From Metaphire vulgaris (taxonomy: Eukaryota > Annelida > Clitellata > Crassiclitellata > Megascolecidae), in assembly GCA_018105865.1 (NCBI GenBank), contig CM030834.1, positions 14,071,719 through 14,135,718 of the forward strand: DNA of 64,000 nt. The letters run 5' to 3'. Positions 10,294 through 23,070 of this stretch are shown in pieces. Positions within the stretch are counted from its first letter, which is position 1; each line of letters opens with the position of its first letter. A program made the translations under genes and the position numbers. The notes below the pieces were generated by a model, which was not told the DNA's origin, did no database searches, and saw only the letters and a program-made list of their open reading frames with translations.

Positions 10294-13200
10294 TCAGGCT
10301 GGCGTTTGAATGTCGGGTGCATAAACGTACACCTGTGCAATGTCATCATGTTCATATGTTCGCTTAAGAAATGTATCTGTCAGCTTTAGTCCAGATATAC
10401 TCTAAAAAGCAAAAAAGTGCACATGAATAAGTCAACAACACACACATGCCATAATAAAGAGTTTAAAGTCCAAATCATTTCCACTACATGATTAATGAGA
10501 AAAGTTAATATGTTTACAACATAATTGCTTTACTACCAGTTTTATATATACTGATAATATGTTGTTGCAGTTGATAGCTATTTACCATAAGTCCTGTGCA
10601 TATGGCAGTTATACTGAGCTTATGGACAATGCTAACAAATGGCTCCACTCGGCATAACTGTTTTCCTGACAAGCCACTCCACAAAAGACCAGTGTTGATG
10701 CTGTTGTGTAGACTCAACATAAGTTCCATTGGGCGCTCACTGATCACAAAAAGCAAGCAAACAAGCAGTATTAGTAAATTAGTTTTGTAGTTTACCAAAT
10801 TGTATGCAGCGTGTAAAAATCCTTTCCAAGTAATGCAGCATGAAGTTCTTATGCTAGAACTATCAGTTATTCAAATTTTGCATTTTTTCTGAGGAAATAC
10901 AATGGTGTCTTCTCATATTGACACTGCTTATAAAATTTTCCTATATCAATGATCTTGACAGTTCCCATTAGTGACAAATTATATCGATCTGTTTAAACAG
11001 TATTTTGCTTAAATAACAGATTTTCTAGTCCCATGATGCTATTGACACTATTTGTGGTGACAGTGTATTGAAACTTGGCATCCAGGAGTCAAACATTTAA
11101 AATCTGCCCTTGCAGCTGCAGGGACCACTGTTTCGGAGAGACAGAGACCTAGCAGAGAAATAGTTACATGCATAAAGTCTTACACAGAAACTTAACAAAT
11201 GGACAATTCAAAGCAATGCAGCATTAGATTGTCAGATCTAATAAAAACTACAGTAATTGCTGAGTCAGTGCTTATTTCTTTAATGTCTGTATAACAACTA
11301 TACAAAGGGAAAATTAATTTCTGCAAATAAGCTTGTCAGTAGTTGAAAGTTTTCTTTTTAAGTGCAAAATGTGCATCATATTTCTGTAACAGATTACTTT
11401 TACAAAAGCAGTTTTCTATTAACAGTGTATAAGAATACTGGTTGGTTTAAATATTTTAGTATTCATAGGCATTTACCATGGCACTCATCTATAACAGCAT
11501 TTTTGGTTCTTCTACTGTTGTTGTAATAATAATAACATTCTACTCTATATATGATTCTAGCATCATGACTATGCAGTTTCTTCCTTGAGCCACCAGGATA
11601 TTCAATGCTGACCAAAATACCGGTAAATGTGATAGGCAAATCGCTGTAATGATGAACATCTACTAACCAGCAGTTGGTGACCTTAATACGCATTTCGAAT
11701 GTTTCACCAACTGTAACTGTTTGTGGAATGTCTTCAACTGTAACTTTAATGTCACCACACCCTGGTGCCTGTTATGAAAATGACACCATTCTATTTTCTA
11801 CCTTAGACATGTTTATATTAGTGACTGTCCAGAAAAGTCATTTAAAAGATGAATCACAGTAACTAACACTGACTATATTATGTAAGCCTGTGTCAGGGGC
11901 GTCCCAGAGGATAGGGCTGACTGATTTAAAACCTTGCTTATGGAATAAGGAGGTTTGTACTTGGGGCACTCTATGGAGGCCTTGAGAACTAAACTGAAGG
12001 CACAGCCAACCAAAAATTAGCCACAATAAATAAAACTAATGTTGACTCTATATATCAAAGGATGGCCAAACCCATAGAAGGTGCAAACTGCAAATGACAA
12101 TATTTCAAAAACGTGGGAGCTGCATTGCCACAATTAGACACGAAAACAAGGTAGTGTAGTCCAATTTTTGGCTAGAAGAGCTGCAGTTTGGCCACCCCTG
12201 CTACATATTTTTACTCTATCATGTTATTAGTTATTATGACATATGCTGTGACTGTTGCAGGTGCTAATGTTGATGAGGAACATCTAACCCCAATACAAAT
12301 CAGTTAATAAATTCATGACACTGTTGTTTTGTCATGGTTCCACAAGCCCCAAATTTCAGGCAATTGCATTATCCATCAAATCTAAAAATCAACATTCCAC
12401 TATTATAAAATTTCAGCCATTTTTGATATTTTACACAACTCCTATCATTGCATCTTCTAGCAGCAATGAGTATGAAATAACATCACATTGTAACAAATAG
12501 ACACCACTGTTCTAAGAAATTTTAGTAAAACAAACCATCCTTTGGAGTTGACTAGTCTGAAGTCGTCCCTTTTCTCCCATGTTTGTTTTCCAGATGATGT
12601 CCAATTTTCCAATATTCATCATACCTTTGAGCAGTCGCACATCCTCTGAAGCTTCCGGGCGAGCAATAAAACAATAAAGATACTGGCGAACATCCATTGC
12701 ATTCATGTAATTCACTGATCCAAAAAGCCCATACTCACTACAACAACACGATTATATATCAGAATGAATTATTTTTATGCATTTGTCTGGCTCATATATG
12801 ACTAATCAGGTGTCACTGGTAATGACTGGTCAAGACATAATATACATGTCTTCAGCCACAATATCAGTCAATCTTTTATTATCTGATTTTTAAAAATAAA
12901 CAGCAGTGTTTGCATAAACTGACAACTTCTGCCCCAAAATATTTGGAGATGGATAGCAAACTTTCCTAAAAATTATCTGCTTTACCAACTAAGTTTTCTT
13001 TTAGCCATTCTCCATGAATTATGTGAAATTCTTCTGTAAACTCTTATTGGATCCATAATAACTTTTAACCCTCAAGACAACCTTGGGGTGCAAATACACC
13101 CCATGCAGTAAGTGTACAGTGTTTTTTGTGATAAAATTTATCAGTTTTGAAACTTGTTTTTAGAGCATTGCATAGGTTCTGAGCACAATTAAAATGCTTT

Positions 13201-15668
13201 ATTTGCACAAAAATATTGTAAGGCATTTTACTTATTGTTATTTATAGCTTGGGGTGCAAATTTCAATGCTAAGAGAGTTGGCTGTTGTAATATTTATTTC
13301 ACTTGCAAAATATTCAAGAATTTCACACTGAAAATGCACAGGAATGTTCTCTATGGCTAGTGCTGATGGACAACAACAGATCAACAGGTAGCATTGCAAA
13401 TAAATAAAGATATCAAAGTCCTTAATGCTAGAACAATGTGTATACATTTATAAAGTTTAAAATTTATTTTTTTGTGAAATAATAAAAAATAATGGAGTGT
13501 GTTTTCAGCCAAAGGTTTGGTAATGTAACTTTTTCTGAACGGTCTCTTGAAGATTGACATACAACCTCATGATTCCAAAATTCTCACCAAATATGTTATC
13601 AACACTTGCTTTAGATTTGTCCACAGAAATTAAAATGTCTTGGTTTGCATGTGGGTAAACAGTGAAAAATAATATTTAATACATATATGCAAAATGCATT
13701 ACCAAAAATACAACAATGTCTTTATGCTGCTGATCTTTTGCTGCACATATTATTCAAATACTGACGATGTCAGTATAGCACAATTAAAATAGACATTGAT
13801 AAAACAAAAATAATGCCAATTACAAAGAAGTTGGAGAATGGGGCCAATAGTTACACACAACGGAAAAGAATTGAAATGGTGAAGAACTTCATTTACTTGG
13901 GAAGTGAATTGGAAGCAGAGGGAGGTTCGTACTGAGATTAAACGAAAAATAGCAATTGCAGGATCAACCTTCAACAGGCTACATACCAAAATTTTCAAAA
14001 GATGTGACATTGGGATGAAAACAAAAATAAGAATTCTCAACACTTGTGCAATACCAATACTAATATATGGATGTGAATCTTGGACCATAAAATAGAATTG
14101 GATAAAATAATAATAGCAACAGAAAATAAATGGCTTAGAAGAATACTAAGGTTTGAATACAAAGAACATATAACAAATGAAGAAGTTAGAGAGAGAACAC
14201 TGCAACCGAGCGTCATTGAAGTTATCAGAAAGAGAAGAATGAAATGGACCGGACACATACTCAGAATGAAAGAAATAGGAAACCCAAAACAAATATTCAA
14301 TTACAAACCAGAGGGGAACAGATTTAAAGAAAACCAAAAAGTCGATGGGTGGATGGATTGGAAGAGGATCTGAACATGGCAGGAGTGAAACTCAATGTAA
14401 AAACTGATGGAAAACACCAAATGAATTTAGAAGAAAGAGCAAAGAACAGAGAACCCTGTACTTGGATGGTGTCAATGGTCAATGAAACTGGTCATCGCTT
14501 CAGCATGGATAAATTGGTAGCAGCATTAAATTGCCAAGGCAAACTGTGGTTCTAGCAAAAGCAATGTCAAACTACTTTAGATTAATGGCATCAGCCACCT
14601 GCATTGCTGCTTGCCTAGTGCAAGTAGATCAGCACCATACCATATTCTCGCCCGAGTACAAGACTAGCCTTACAATAAACTGCAATCCCTACCTTTCTTT
14701 TGTCGCAGAGGAATTGAGTTCTTTTACATGATACAAGAGAGATGGTTCAAGAGACACTTTTTCTAAATAAATCGGTCCTGGAGTGATGTTTTGGATTTGA
14801 GCCTCCAGATAGACATCATCTGTCTATAACAGAAAGAGTACAAACTGAGAAAATCAGCTGAACAGCTTAACTTTATTTTTACTAGAGATAAACTGAAAAT
14901 CATCCCGCTACTAGTCTGCACAGGATGATTGATAAATGTTACTGGATCAGTTTGAATTGAACAGACAGTGATTAACAGACAGCTGTGCACACACACATAT
15001 ACACACACACACAAGCATGTACATACAAGCAAAATACATATGCACACACAAACAATTTTCAATATTTTAAATTTTTGTTCAGTGCATCTACATTTGCACT
15101 TAGCGCAGCAGGGCTCATATTTCAGACCTAAATTTGCCATGTTTGGATGTCAATTTGATATTAACTCTACCTAAGAACAAGACAACAATTTCTGTGCAAG
15201 AATACACACCTCTGAGATCAAGGAGTCAACACTTATTACCAAAAACTGACACTAATAATTGATGAAAGTTTAAGGCATAAAGTCTTCATTCTGAAATATT
15301 CCACAAAAATTTAACTGTTGCTAAAAGCAATGATTGAAAATGAAAATGCCAAAAAACTCTTCTTCAAATTTGAGTTTACTGTATTCAGAAATTTCATAAT
15401 ACATCCAGTTGGATACACTTCAATATTTGCTGAAAAATAATAATAAATATTGTAGTTCAAACACTTCATAATTACAAATGCACCATGAATATAAGAGTAA
15501 CAAACACAGAAATAGGCTGTAAGGCAATAATATTATCAACATAATAAACCTGACCTCAGTATTGTAGAACTTTGTTTTTACATCTAATGGTTTCAAGACC
15601 TATAAGAGAATAGCATTAAACTCAAATATGTTATCAATTACTGGTAGTATCCATCAACAAATGTATAA

Positions 15669-15762
<94 letters not shown>

Positions 15763-18700
15763 TACATACATATATATCATAGACCTCTTAAAGTAAGGAC
15801 TGACGTCTGCCATGCTCGGGTCCGCGAACTTGGGTCCATTGAGTATTTAACACCATAGCGTCTATAAGATGTAACTGGAGTTCGCACAGTGATACAGCTA
15901 TGAAATTTGGTATTCACACTCAGAAATGAACTCTCTACGCAATTCAAGTAACCGTTAGTTGATGACGTCATTACACTGCAAAATACATTGATTTTAAAAC
16001 CATATATGAACCATGTTAAAATCAATGTATTTTCGCATATATTGGATGCTGCTGATCGAGGCAGAATATATAGTAATTAGTACCTGAATCTAGTAAGCAA
16101 GAGTTCGGCCTTATATGCATTGAGTAGAATCGCAATATTATTGCCAAGAATATAGTCCAGTGGCGTAGCCAGGCTTCTGAAATAGGGGAGATATGTAGAA
16201 TTTCGGGGAAACAAGGTTCGTCAGGAAGTTATTTGCAAATGTATGTATTCTCTTCGATCATGCTACCTACCCCTCTCCAAAGTTTCTCAACGGTCTTGCC
16301 CAAATCCCACAGCTGGGGTCCCTACCAGAATAGAAGGCTGGCCCCCGTGGCTAAGCCAATGGTTGTTTGGAACTGATCCTCGTTTTATTTTCCCAGTTAT
16401 CAGCCGGTATTGAACCCAGTGAAGTAGCCAGGACCCGAGAATTAGGAGGCACCGTCTCGTGTACACACAAGCTTCTCAATTCAGTTGTGCCACAAGACTG
16501 CAGTGGCGTAGCCAGGATTGCAGAATAGGGGCACTCACATTTTTTGGCCCAAATGTTTTGACGATCCAAAAAGATCATCGTCTCAGACGCTTGGTATGAT
16601 TTCCTCGATCTAATACTACCTCTAACTAGCCCTTAACTATTCACTTATATTAGGTGAATCTCACGACCGGTCTCGATTCAAATAGGGGGGCCGGGCTCCC
16701 GTGCCCGTGGCTACGCCAATGATATTTTCTGCTCGTCAAAACATTTGGGGCGAAAAATGTGAAGACTGCTGAATCAATTCTTGAATCAGGCTACGACACT
16801 GCATTCTTAAGACAACTGAATTCAGAAGTTTGTTTGCATACGCGACGGTGCCTCCTAATTCTCGGATCCTGGCTACTCCCCTACACACAATCACACACAC
16901 TTATATATGTCATTGGCGTAGCCACAGGGACCCGGCCCCCTATTTGGAGCAAGACTGGTCGCGAGATTCGCCCAAAACCAATGAATAGTTAAGGGCTATT
17001 TAAGGGGTAGTATTAGCAAATCACACCAAGCGTCTGAGACGATGATCTTTTTGGCTCGTTGAAACATTTGGGTCGAAAAATGTGAGTGCCCCTATTCTGC
17101 AATCCTGGCTATGCCACTGCAGTCTTGTGGCACAACTGAATTCAGAAGTTTGTGTGCATACGTGACGGTTTCTCCTAATTCTCACATTCTGGCTACTCCC
17201 CTGAGTTCAATATTAGCTGCTAACTGGGAGAATAAAACGAGGATCAGTTCCAAACAACCATTTGACTATATATATCATTGGCATAGCCACGGGGGACCGG
17301 CCCCCTACTCTGGCAGGGACCTCGGCCTTTGAATTTGAGCAAGACTGCTGAGAAATTTCGGGAAGGGTAGGTAACACGATCAAAGAGAATACATGAATTT
17401 ACGAATAACTTCTTGACGAGCCTTGTTTACCCGAAATTCTACATATCCCCTATTTCGGAACCCTGGCTACGCCACTGGACTATATTACTGGCAATAATAT
17501 GGCGATCCTACTCGATGCATATAGGCCCCTAAAGCCGAGTTCTTGCCTACTAGATTCTGATGCTAATTACTATATATTCGGCCTAGATCAATATATTATA
17601 TACCCACACAAATCTTACTTGATAACCTTTCAAATTAAATTCACATCCACAGCTAATGCTAATAAGATTAGAAAAAGCTTTCAATTGACAACCAATATTA
17701 ATTTGAAGAATTTTAATTAAGAGACATATGATAAAAAACATACGTGAAATTTGAAAAACTTCCTAAAATACATCTTTTCCTTAGATGCAGTTGTGTAACT
17801 AACAGCACAAACCAGTCTGCAATCAAAATAAACAGAACCACACTTTTAATACAAACATTATTGAATTACGCTTCAGGTAAATACTGGAAATGTTGGGCTA
17901 TGACTTGTAACTTTTCCAGTACAATTTCTAAGGGTCATTTCTATGAGAAGCAACTGCCACATATCCATAAATATGTTTTAAAATTCTAATTAACTGATAA
18001 GCCTGGAATTCAGGACATAATAATAAGATATTTGGCATTCATTCAACATAATTTCCAGTCAAAATAAGCATAAATTCATGACTTGAAGAGTCTGATTCCA
18101 ACAAGCATGACATCTAGTCAGCTACCGATGATTAGAGCCAGTTAAATGTCACAGCAAAAACGCAAAATTCACGGCATTGTTTTTAAAAATTGTCATGAAT
18201 TTTAATTGCCATGAAATCGTTTATCTTCCCTTGATTGCCGTAGATAGAGGCTGGGTTTTGTACACTGTTAGACTGTGATTAATGATTTATAGGAATTTTA
18301 TCCCAGGCCCTGCACTCCCTTGCAGTGAATAGCGGGTTTCCCCAAAGGAATTAACGGTGGTGGGCAAAAAGTTAAGTCAATTCTGGATATATCGGCCTAC
18401 AGAACTTAGCTATGTTTGTGGAACATTGATTTATAACATTTTATTGCTGTAACTTACATAACATAAATGTTTAGGCAACTTCTAAAAGTTACAATATACG
18501 TAATAAATCTGAATTGCTTAAAAAGAAATTGTTGGCAGTGAAAAAAAATTACATTTCACACGAAGTTATAACCGTAAATTTATAGCATAGTAGATATATC
18601 AAAGCAAATAATAGTCAATATTTAGATAAAGTAACATTAGATCACATCCTTTATGATTCTTACATATGTGTCCCAAGTTCTTTAATATATCAAAGCAAAT

Positions 18701-21159
18701 AATAGTCAATATTTAGATAAAGTAACATTAGATCACATCCTTTATGATTCTTACATATGTGTCCCAAGTTCTTTAACTTCATGATGAATGACATCATCTA
18801 TGCTATCATCAGGCTCAAGTTCTGACTTTGGTGTAGTACTGGCACCAGACAGTGTTAGACGTTGCGAACTAGTCTGTAAATCAGTCTAAACCAAACAAAT
18901 ATACCATAAAATGTTTGGTTCTGGAGATCCGAGGCACCACATAGGAAGACCATTATTATAAAAGTCTGAACTTCATGTCAAGAAGTCTGTCCTCTCAAAC
19001 ACCTGTGCTATTAATAACCTAATTTACATTCATTGTAAGATTAATTTTATGTAATAATCGCTGAGCAACCTTTAAAATAATTAACCAAAATATTACAATG
19101 CACAAATAATAAAAAGAACTTCCTTGTAGGAAATGGAAAACAACAGAGCAATTGTTAAATATAAAGACAACAGAAACATCTGCAAAGTCTACAGTTTTAT
19201 CCGCAGTGACTGAGGCCAACTCTGCTGGTGTGTTCCTGAGAGAACCAAAGATGCACCTTTTTAGTTTAGGACATGGTTGATTATGTGTGTGCAGCGCCCT
19301 TGTCGTAGGCCTTAGCCTAGTGCAAGGCGCTATAGAAATTGTCTTGAAATAAATAAATAAATACAGTTTCCTGACAGAACAGATTAGCCAACAAAGGGAG
19401 CAATAATTAACAAATCACAGACTACATTAAATGAACTCTAACCTTAACAACTATATCACGACAAATCTGCTGACTATCATTGTGAATGCTGATGTAACTT
19501 GAAAACGTTTCACCAAGAAATATGTTTCTAGAATCAAAAAATAATATTTTATTTAAGATTCTATATAAGCTATGCCAAAGTCATAGTTGCATTATAACTA
19601 TCAACCATTCAAAATGCTAACAAAATGCTGAGCATAATAACAGGGTCAATTTAAATTACAGTTGATAAGTATTTCAAACACATAAACACTAACATTTCAA
19701 TCACATTAACAATAGCATTCACTGTACATAAATAAATACAAACATAAAGACAATACAGTACTATAAAAGTTCAGCATTTTCAGTAAGCAGATTAATATTT
19801 CATCTCTTCAATTCAGTGCAATCATATAATGAAAGCACTTATATAGTTTATTCAAGGTCTTTATATTTGCATGACATATAACTGTAACAATCAGCAATCC
19901 AACACATGTCAGATATGCTGCAAAATTGTCTGCACAAACAAGATAACATATGGAGACATGAGTTATCATTCAGAATTTAAAGCCCACATACAAGATCACA
20001 CAATACTTGCCCAAAATTCTGTGGAAGTGTTAAAAATGAAGCAAGGCCAAACTGTGCAAGGCCAGGAGTAATGGTAACATCATTCTCTACTAGCTCCTGA
20101 AAAGCATCATATGGAAGATCGCGAACACCACATGAAGGCATAGAATGCATCATCATCAGGGAAGGCTTGGTCAGTCTCATCACTGTATTTTTTTAAACAC
20201 AACCGAATGTACACAATCATTTCCAGTAAATTTCAAAATACTCTAAAATAATAATAATTATTATTGTTGCAAATATTACTATAAAAAACTTCTATAGTGC
20301 TATTATAACTGTAAGAAAGTTGAGTTTTGTGCAGCACTAAAATGTACCTCACACTAAAAAGTGTAGAACTAAAAAGTACCACACATTTTTTAGTGCAAGT
20401 CTGGGAAGGGGCATAAAAGTGAAATGAGAGAGTGAAGATCCTCTTTCACTTTTTTCTTTGACAGGAAAATGTTAGTTTTATTTGGGTTAACTTAAATTTG
20501 TGAACAGACATTTTTCTGCATGAACATTAATAAATCAAAGTACACATCTCAGCTCACAGATGAGCATTTATAATCTTTAATACGAGTTTCAACCAGTAAA
20601 TTGACTCTGGATTATAGAAACCCGGTGGAAAAATGTTTTCAGCCACAAAAATCTTATTAAATAATTTAAAATTTACTACTTTAAACTAGTATAGAGCGGG
20701 ATAGCTTACTATTACTATCATGGCAGCTTTTTGACGTTGTCCAGTATTTGTTCATTTTATTGACTCGATTGTAACAAGAAATTACATGCTACCCTTCGAC
20801 CAAATTTTAATTTCAATGGGGTCCCTTGCACTCAAAAGATTGCCCACCTATGGTGTAGAGTAAAAAAGAGTGGACCAAGGACAGAGCCCTGGGGCACACC
20901 GTAACTGAGGTCTGCCGAGTCAGAGAGGATGCCAAGCACAGACACTGACTGAGTGCGGTGATGGAGATAGGGTTTAAGCAATTTTAGCGCAATCGAACCA
21001 GCGCTGTAGACGATGGATGTTAGTGATCGAAAATACAGCAGAGATCAAGAGCATCAGGCACCAGCAAAACATCTTGTGCACAATATTAAATAATATCCAG
21101 AGAAATCTCAGTATACCCTTAAGAGCCAATAGATGCTCTTTTTCTTTGTTTCCTTCCAT
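10294..21159 (-). CDS. TRAPPC13: Trafficking protein particle complex subunit 13 (complete, 11 exons)
   Basis: Exons in transcript order (minus strand): 21117-21159, 20011-20182, 19443-19527, 18755-18885, 17744-17816, 15555-15599, 14693-14823, 12536-12737, 11668-11768, 10586-10739 and 10294-10401 (TGA). They total 1,245 nt, or 414 residues, against about 417 in human, and phases fit throughout. Landmarks: KEHLLALK then [50 protein letters not shown] with [59 protein letters not shown], and [15 protein letters not shown] near the C-terminus. TRAPPC13 is a subunit of metazoan TRAPP III, a Rab GEF tether acting in ER-Golgi and autophagy traffic. Intron 2 reads best as GC-AG. Exon 4's donor is duplicated by a 91-bp tandem repeat. 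Introns hold a LINE, SINE and a 1.5-kb palindrome. Head-to-head with the Tudor gene. Confidence 0.95.
12056..12200. mobile_element. Short hAT-type MITE in TRAPPC13 intron 8
   Basis: The left end CAAAGGATGGCCAAAC pairs with the complement of the right end GTTTGGCCACCCCTG. Flanks are CTATATAT and CTACATAT, a 7-of-8 target duplication. The interior is non-coding. Confidence 0.65.
13790..14475 (+). mobile_element. LINE 3' coding fragment in TRAPPC13 intron 7
   Basis: Plus-strand frames give [44 protein letters not shown], then after a shift [20 protein letters not shown] and [12 protein letters not shown]. This is the conserved region downstream of the reverse transcriptase palm in LINEs of the [10 protein letters not shown]/GHIxRM type. 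Several stops and shifts show it is dead. A SINE-like segment follows at about 14480. Confidence 0.8.
14480..14690 (+). mobile_element. SINE body fragment, same family as 26600-26910
   Basis: The words GGATAAATTGGTAGCAGCA, GCAATGTCAAACTACT, TAGATTAATGGCAT, AGCCACCTGCATTGCTGCTT, GCCTAGTGCAAG and GAGTACAAGACTA match, in order, the body of the 5S-headed SINE at 26710-26905. The 5S head is missing. It ends within about 20 bp of the donor of TRAPPC13 exon 7. Confidence 0.75.
15667..15777. repeat. (TA)n(CA)n microsatellite
   Basis: About 30 TA units are followed by about 13 CA units and a few CATA units, in TRAPPC13 intron 5, close to the 5' side of exon 6. Confidence 0.9.
16040..17612. repeat. 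Large imperfect palindrome in TRAPPC13 intron 5
   Basis: The left arm (16040 to about 16720) and right arm (about 16760-17612) are reverse complements. Paired landmarks: GAATATATAGTAATTAG with its complement at about 17562-17580; TCCAGTGGCGTAGCCAGG with CTGGCTACGCCACTGGA; TTCTACATATCCCC near 17435; AACTGATCCTCGTTTTATT with AATAAAACGAGGATCAGTT; CGTCTCAGACGCTTGGT with CCAAGCGTCTGAGACG. It is built from GTGGCGTAGCC-type units nested inside each other. No coding potential. Confidence 0.85.
18594..18775. repeat. 91-bp perfect tandem duplication spanning the end of TRAPPC13 exon 4
   Basis: Copy 1 is 18594-18684 and copy 2 is 18685-18775; as far as I can read they are identical. On the minus strand copy 2 contains the last 21 nt of exon 4 and its GTAAGA donor. 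Copy 1, downstream in the transcript, repeats the same exon end and donor. Confidence 0.9.
20825..21013 (-). mobile_element. LINE reverse transcriptase fragment in TRAPPC13 intron 1
   Basis: The minus-strand translation contains [17 protein letters not shown], then [16 protein letters not shown], the conserved motif just before the FADD active site of LINE reverse transcriptases. The fragment is short and differs in sequence from the LINE at 3765-4992. Confidence 0.75.
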
Positions 21160-21340
21160 TTGTAGTTCAGTAAAACTAGATTTTTATTTTAATCTAAAAG
21201 CAAAATATCATAACATCAGTGGCAAATTCAAAGACTACACACATGACATGACACTTTTAGTAAGTAAGGCATGACATGAACATTTTAAACCAGTGTAGTG
21301 AATCTTAAAAGGGAGACCAGAGATGATGCTAGTGGACTGA

Positions 21341-21448
21341 ATGATGAAAACAGATACACTGCGTCACAAGACAGAAATCAAAGAAGAAGCAAGACGCAGA
21401 GAGGAATGGAAACAATGGAGCCCTGAACCTGTCCCAGGACAGAGAACA

Positions 21449-21543
<95 letters not shown>
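21341..21543 (+). mobile_element. Plus-strand LINE-like 3' end followed by (AAT)n
   Basis: A frame ending REEWKQWSPEPVPGQRT and a stop, as at the end of some LINE ORFs, runs into about 31 AAT units (21451-21543). A minus-strand LINE tail abuts the other side of the same microsatellite, so two retroelement tails appear to meet here. Confidence 0.5.
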
Positions 21544-21544
<1 letters not shown>

Positions 21545-22060
21545 TGATTTTAAGTGGTTTAGCAGGCTAAGTAAGCCTGTGCAAAAACCACTGAAATGAA
21601 TCTAATGATTTTAGTATGTGCGGAATATGGGCGAACTTAACACACTGAGAAAGCTGACAATCAGAAATGGTCACCACCATTTAAATTTTAAACATGAACT
21701 TTCTAAAAGCCCGTGAGGGCCGTGACTGCTCTTTCCAGGGGCTTAGACTTTCTCTCGACGGGCCTGCCTGGAAGCAAATTGAATGTAGGCCTATAATAAA
21801 AATTTCGCCATAAAATTTCCTGAGATTAATCGCTTAATTTGTTTTCGGAAAGTTTGCGAAGTGGTGGCCAATGGTGACTGCTTTGTTGACTGAAGACGAT
21901 CCAAGATATTAATCTTTCGGATCTCTGGCGGAAGGTCATTCCCGAAACGAAGCGCAGTGCACGAGGTCGACCGACGACCGATATGAGAATTTGTGACATG
22001 GCTCTTGCTCGAATGAGTGTCAGGCGACTCAGGCTGGTAGATGAACAAGTTGACCAATGC
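21544..22060 (-). mobile_element. LINE 3' end (minus) between TRAPPC13 and the Tudor gene
   Basis: The minus strand gives a C-terminal LINE-type block (LPPEIRKINILD, then SQTFRKQIKRLISG), followed by a tail containing TTTTTGCACAGGCTTACTTA and CCACTTAAAATCACATT before ATT repeats. This is the same tail as the LINE at 3765. Confidence 0.65.
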
Positions 22061-22170
22061 GTTTGAAAGTGGGGGCTCGAACCTAGAGGCCTAATATAAG
22101 TTCGTGTTAAAATACACGCGCCATAGAAAATAGGTTGATTACATTACATAAGTGAATTCTATGACTAAAA

Positions 22171-22242
22171 CAATGAATTATTACTACTAGCTAGTAGCAA
22201 AGTTGTATATGAGGCTAGTAGTAAATTAGTAATAATTCATTG
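22171..22242. mobile_element. 72-bp hairpin MITE upstream of the Tudor gene
   Basis: The ends are perfect 16-bp inverted repeats, CAATGAATTATTACTA, with further imperfect pairing inward. The 8-bp word GACTAAAA flanks both sides (22163-22170 and 22243-22250). It lies 126 bp before the Tudor ATG, so within the likely promoter or 5' UTR. Confidence 0.75.
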
Positions 22243-22368
22243 GACTAAAATGACAAGGAAGATAGAGTCGGTGTTGCAATGATATCTATGGTGAAGACGT
22301 TAGTTCATGGATGGTGAATGGCGGACTGCGGGAAATAATCTTTCTTGAATATTGCATGATATTTAGCT

Positions 22369-23070
22369 ATGTATTCGAAAGGCAGTCGTTTACGTGTCGT
22401 CGTGACCCACGTTGAGCTCGAGTGCAGCGCAGGACAGTGCGAAATCTGGGCGCAGACGGACACGAGCGAGTACGAGAAAGTGGAGGCGCTGCTACAGCCG
22501 GCGCGCCGTTCCAGCGCAGCAGCGAGCCTCACGCTGCCACCCCAGAGGGGTGATTTGGTCGTCGCCGAGTATTCCGACGACTCCCAGTGGTACAGGGCCG
22601 TCGTTTTGGAGGCGAACGCTAGAGATAGCTGCCTTGTTCATTTCATTGATTTCGGCAATGTGCAGACCATCAGAATTGCCAACATGATTCAACCATTGCC
22701 ACAGTTACGCGATATACCGGGCCAGGCACAGAAGTTCTTCATAGAGGATGTCTTGCCGCGAAATGGCCTTCGTTTCTCAGACAATGAAATTGAATATCTC
22801 ATGCAGAACCTTCTTAACCAGGAATTCAATGCGAAAGTTGTCTGTGATGGAACTACAGGGTTTCCCTCAACCATTCGTCTAGAAGCTGACTTGGGGCCAT
22901 TGAAAAATCAAATGCAGTACAAGCTTCCACCTATGACGCAGATTGCAAAGCAAGATCAGCTATTAGTTGACAGAAATTATGAAGTGAAAGTTACTAACGT
23001 GGAGTCGAAGCTTGATTGCTATGTTCAATTGTTATCCATGGCACCCTTTGTTGACAAGATTAATGCAGAG
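22369..23070 (+). CDS. Tudor gene exon 1: start and Tudor domain 1
   Basis: This exon encodes residues 1-234. The SN-like half is at about 8-45, with an Ala/Ser-rich linker at 46-57. The Tudor core at 61-100 includes EYSDDSQWYRAVV and HFIDFGN, so the aromatic-cage and Asn positions are intact. The donor is GAG/GTAAGT. It is GC-richer than later exons. Bases 22577-22663 (residues 70-98) recur inverted in intron 1 at 24017-24103. Confidence 0.92.

Noticed and set aside
10596..10790. Plus-strand open frame at TRAPPC13 exon 10
   Set aside because: Antisense shadow of the minus-strand exon, which matches the family sequence and has splice sites.
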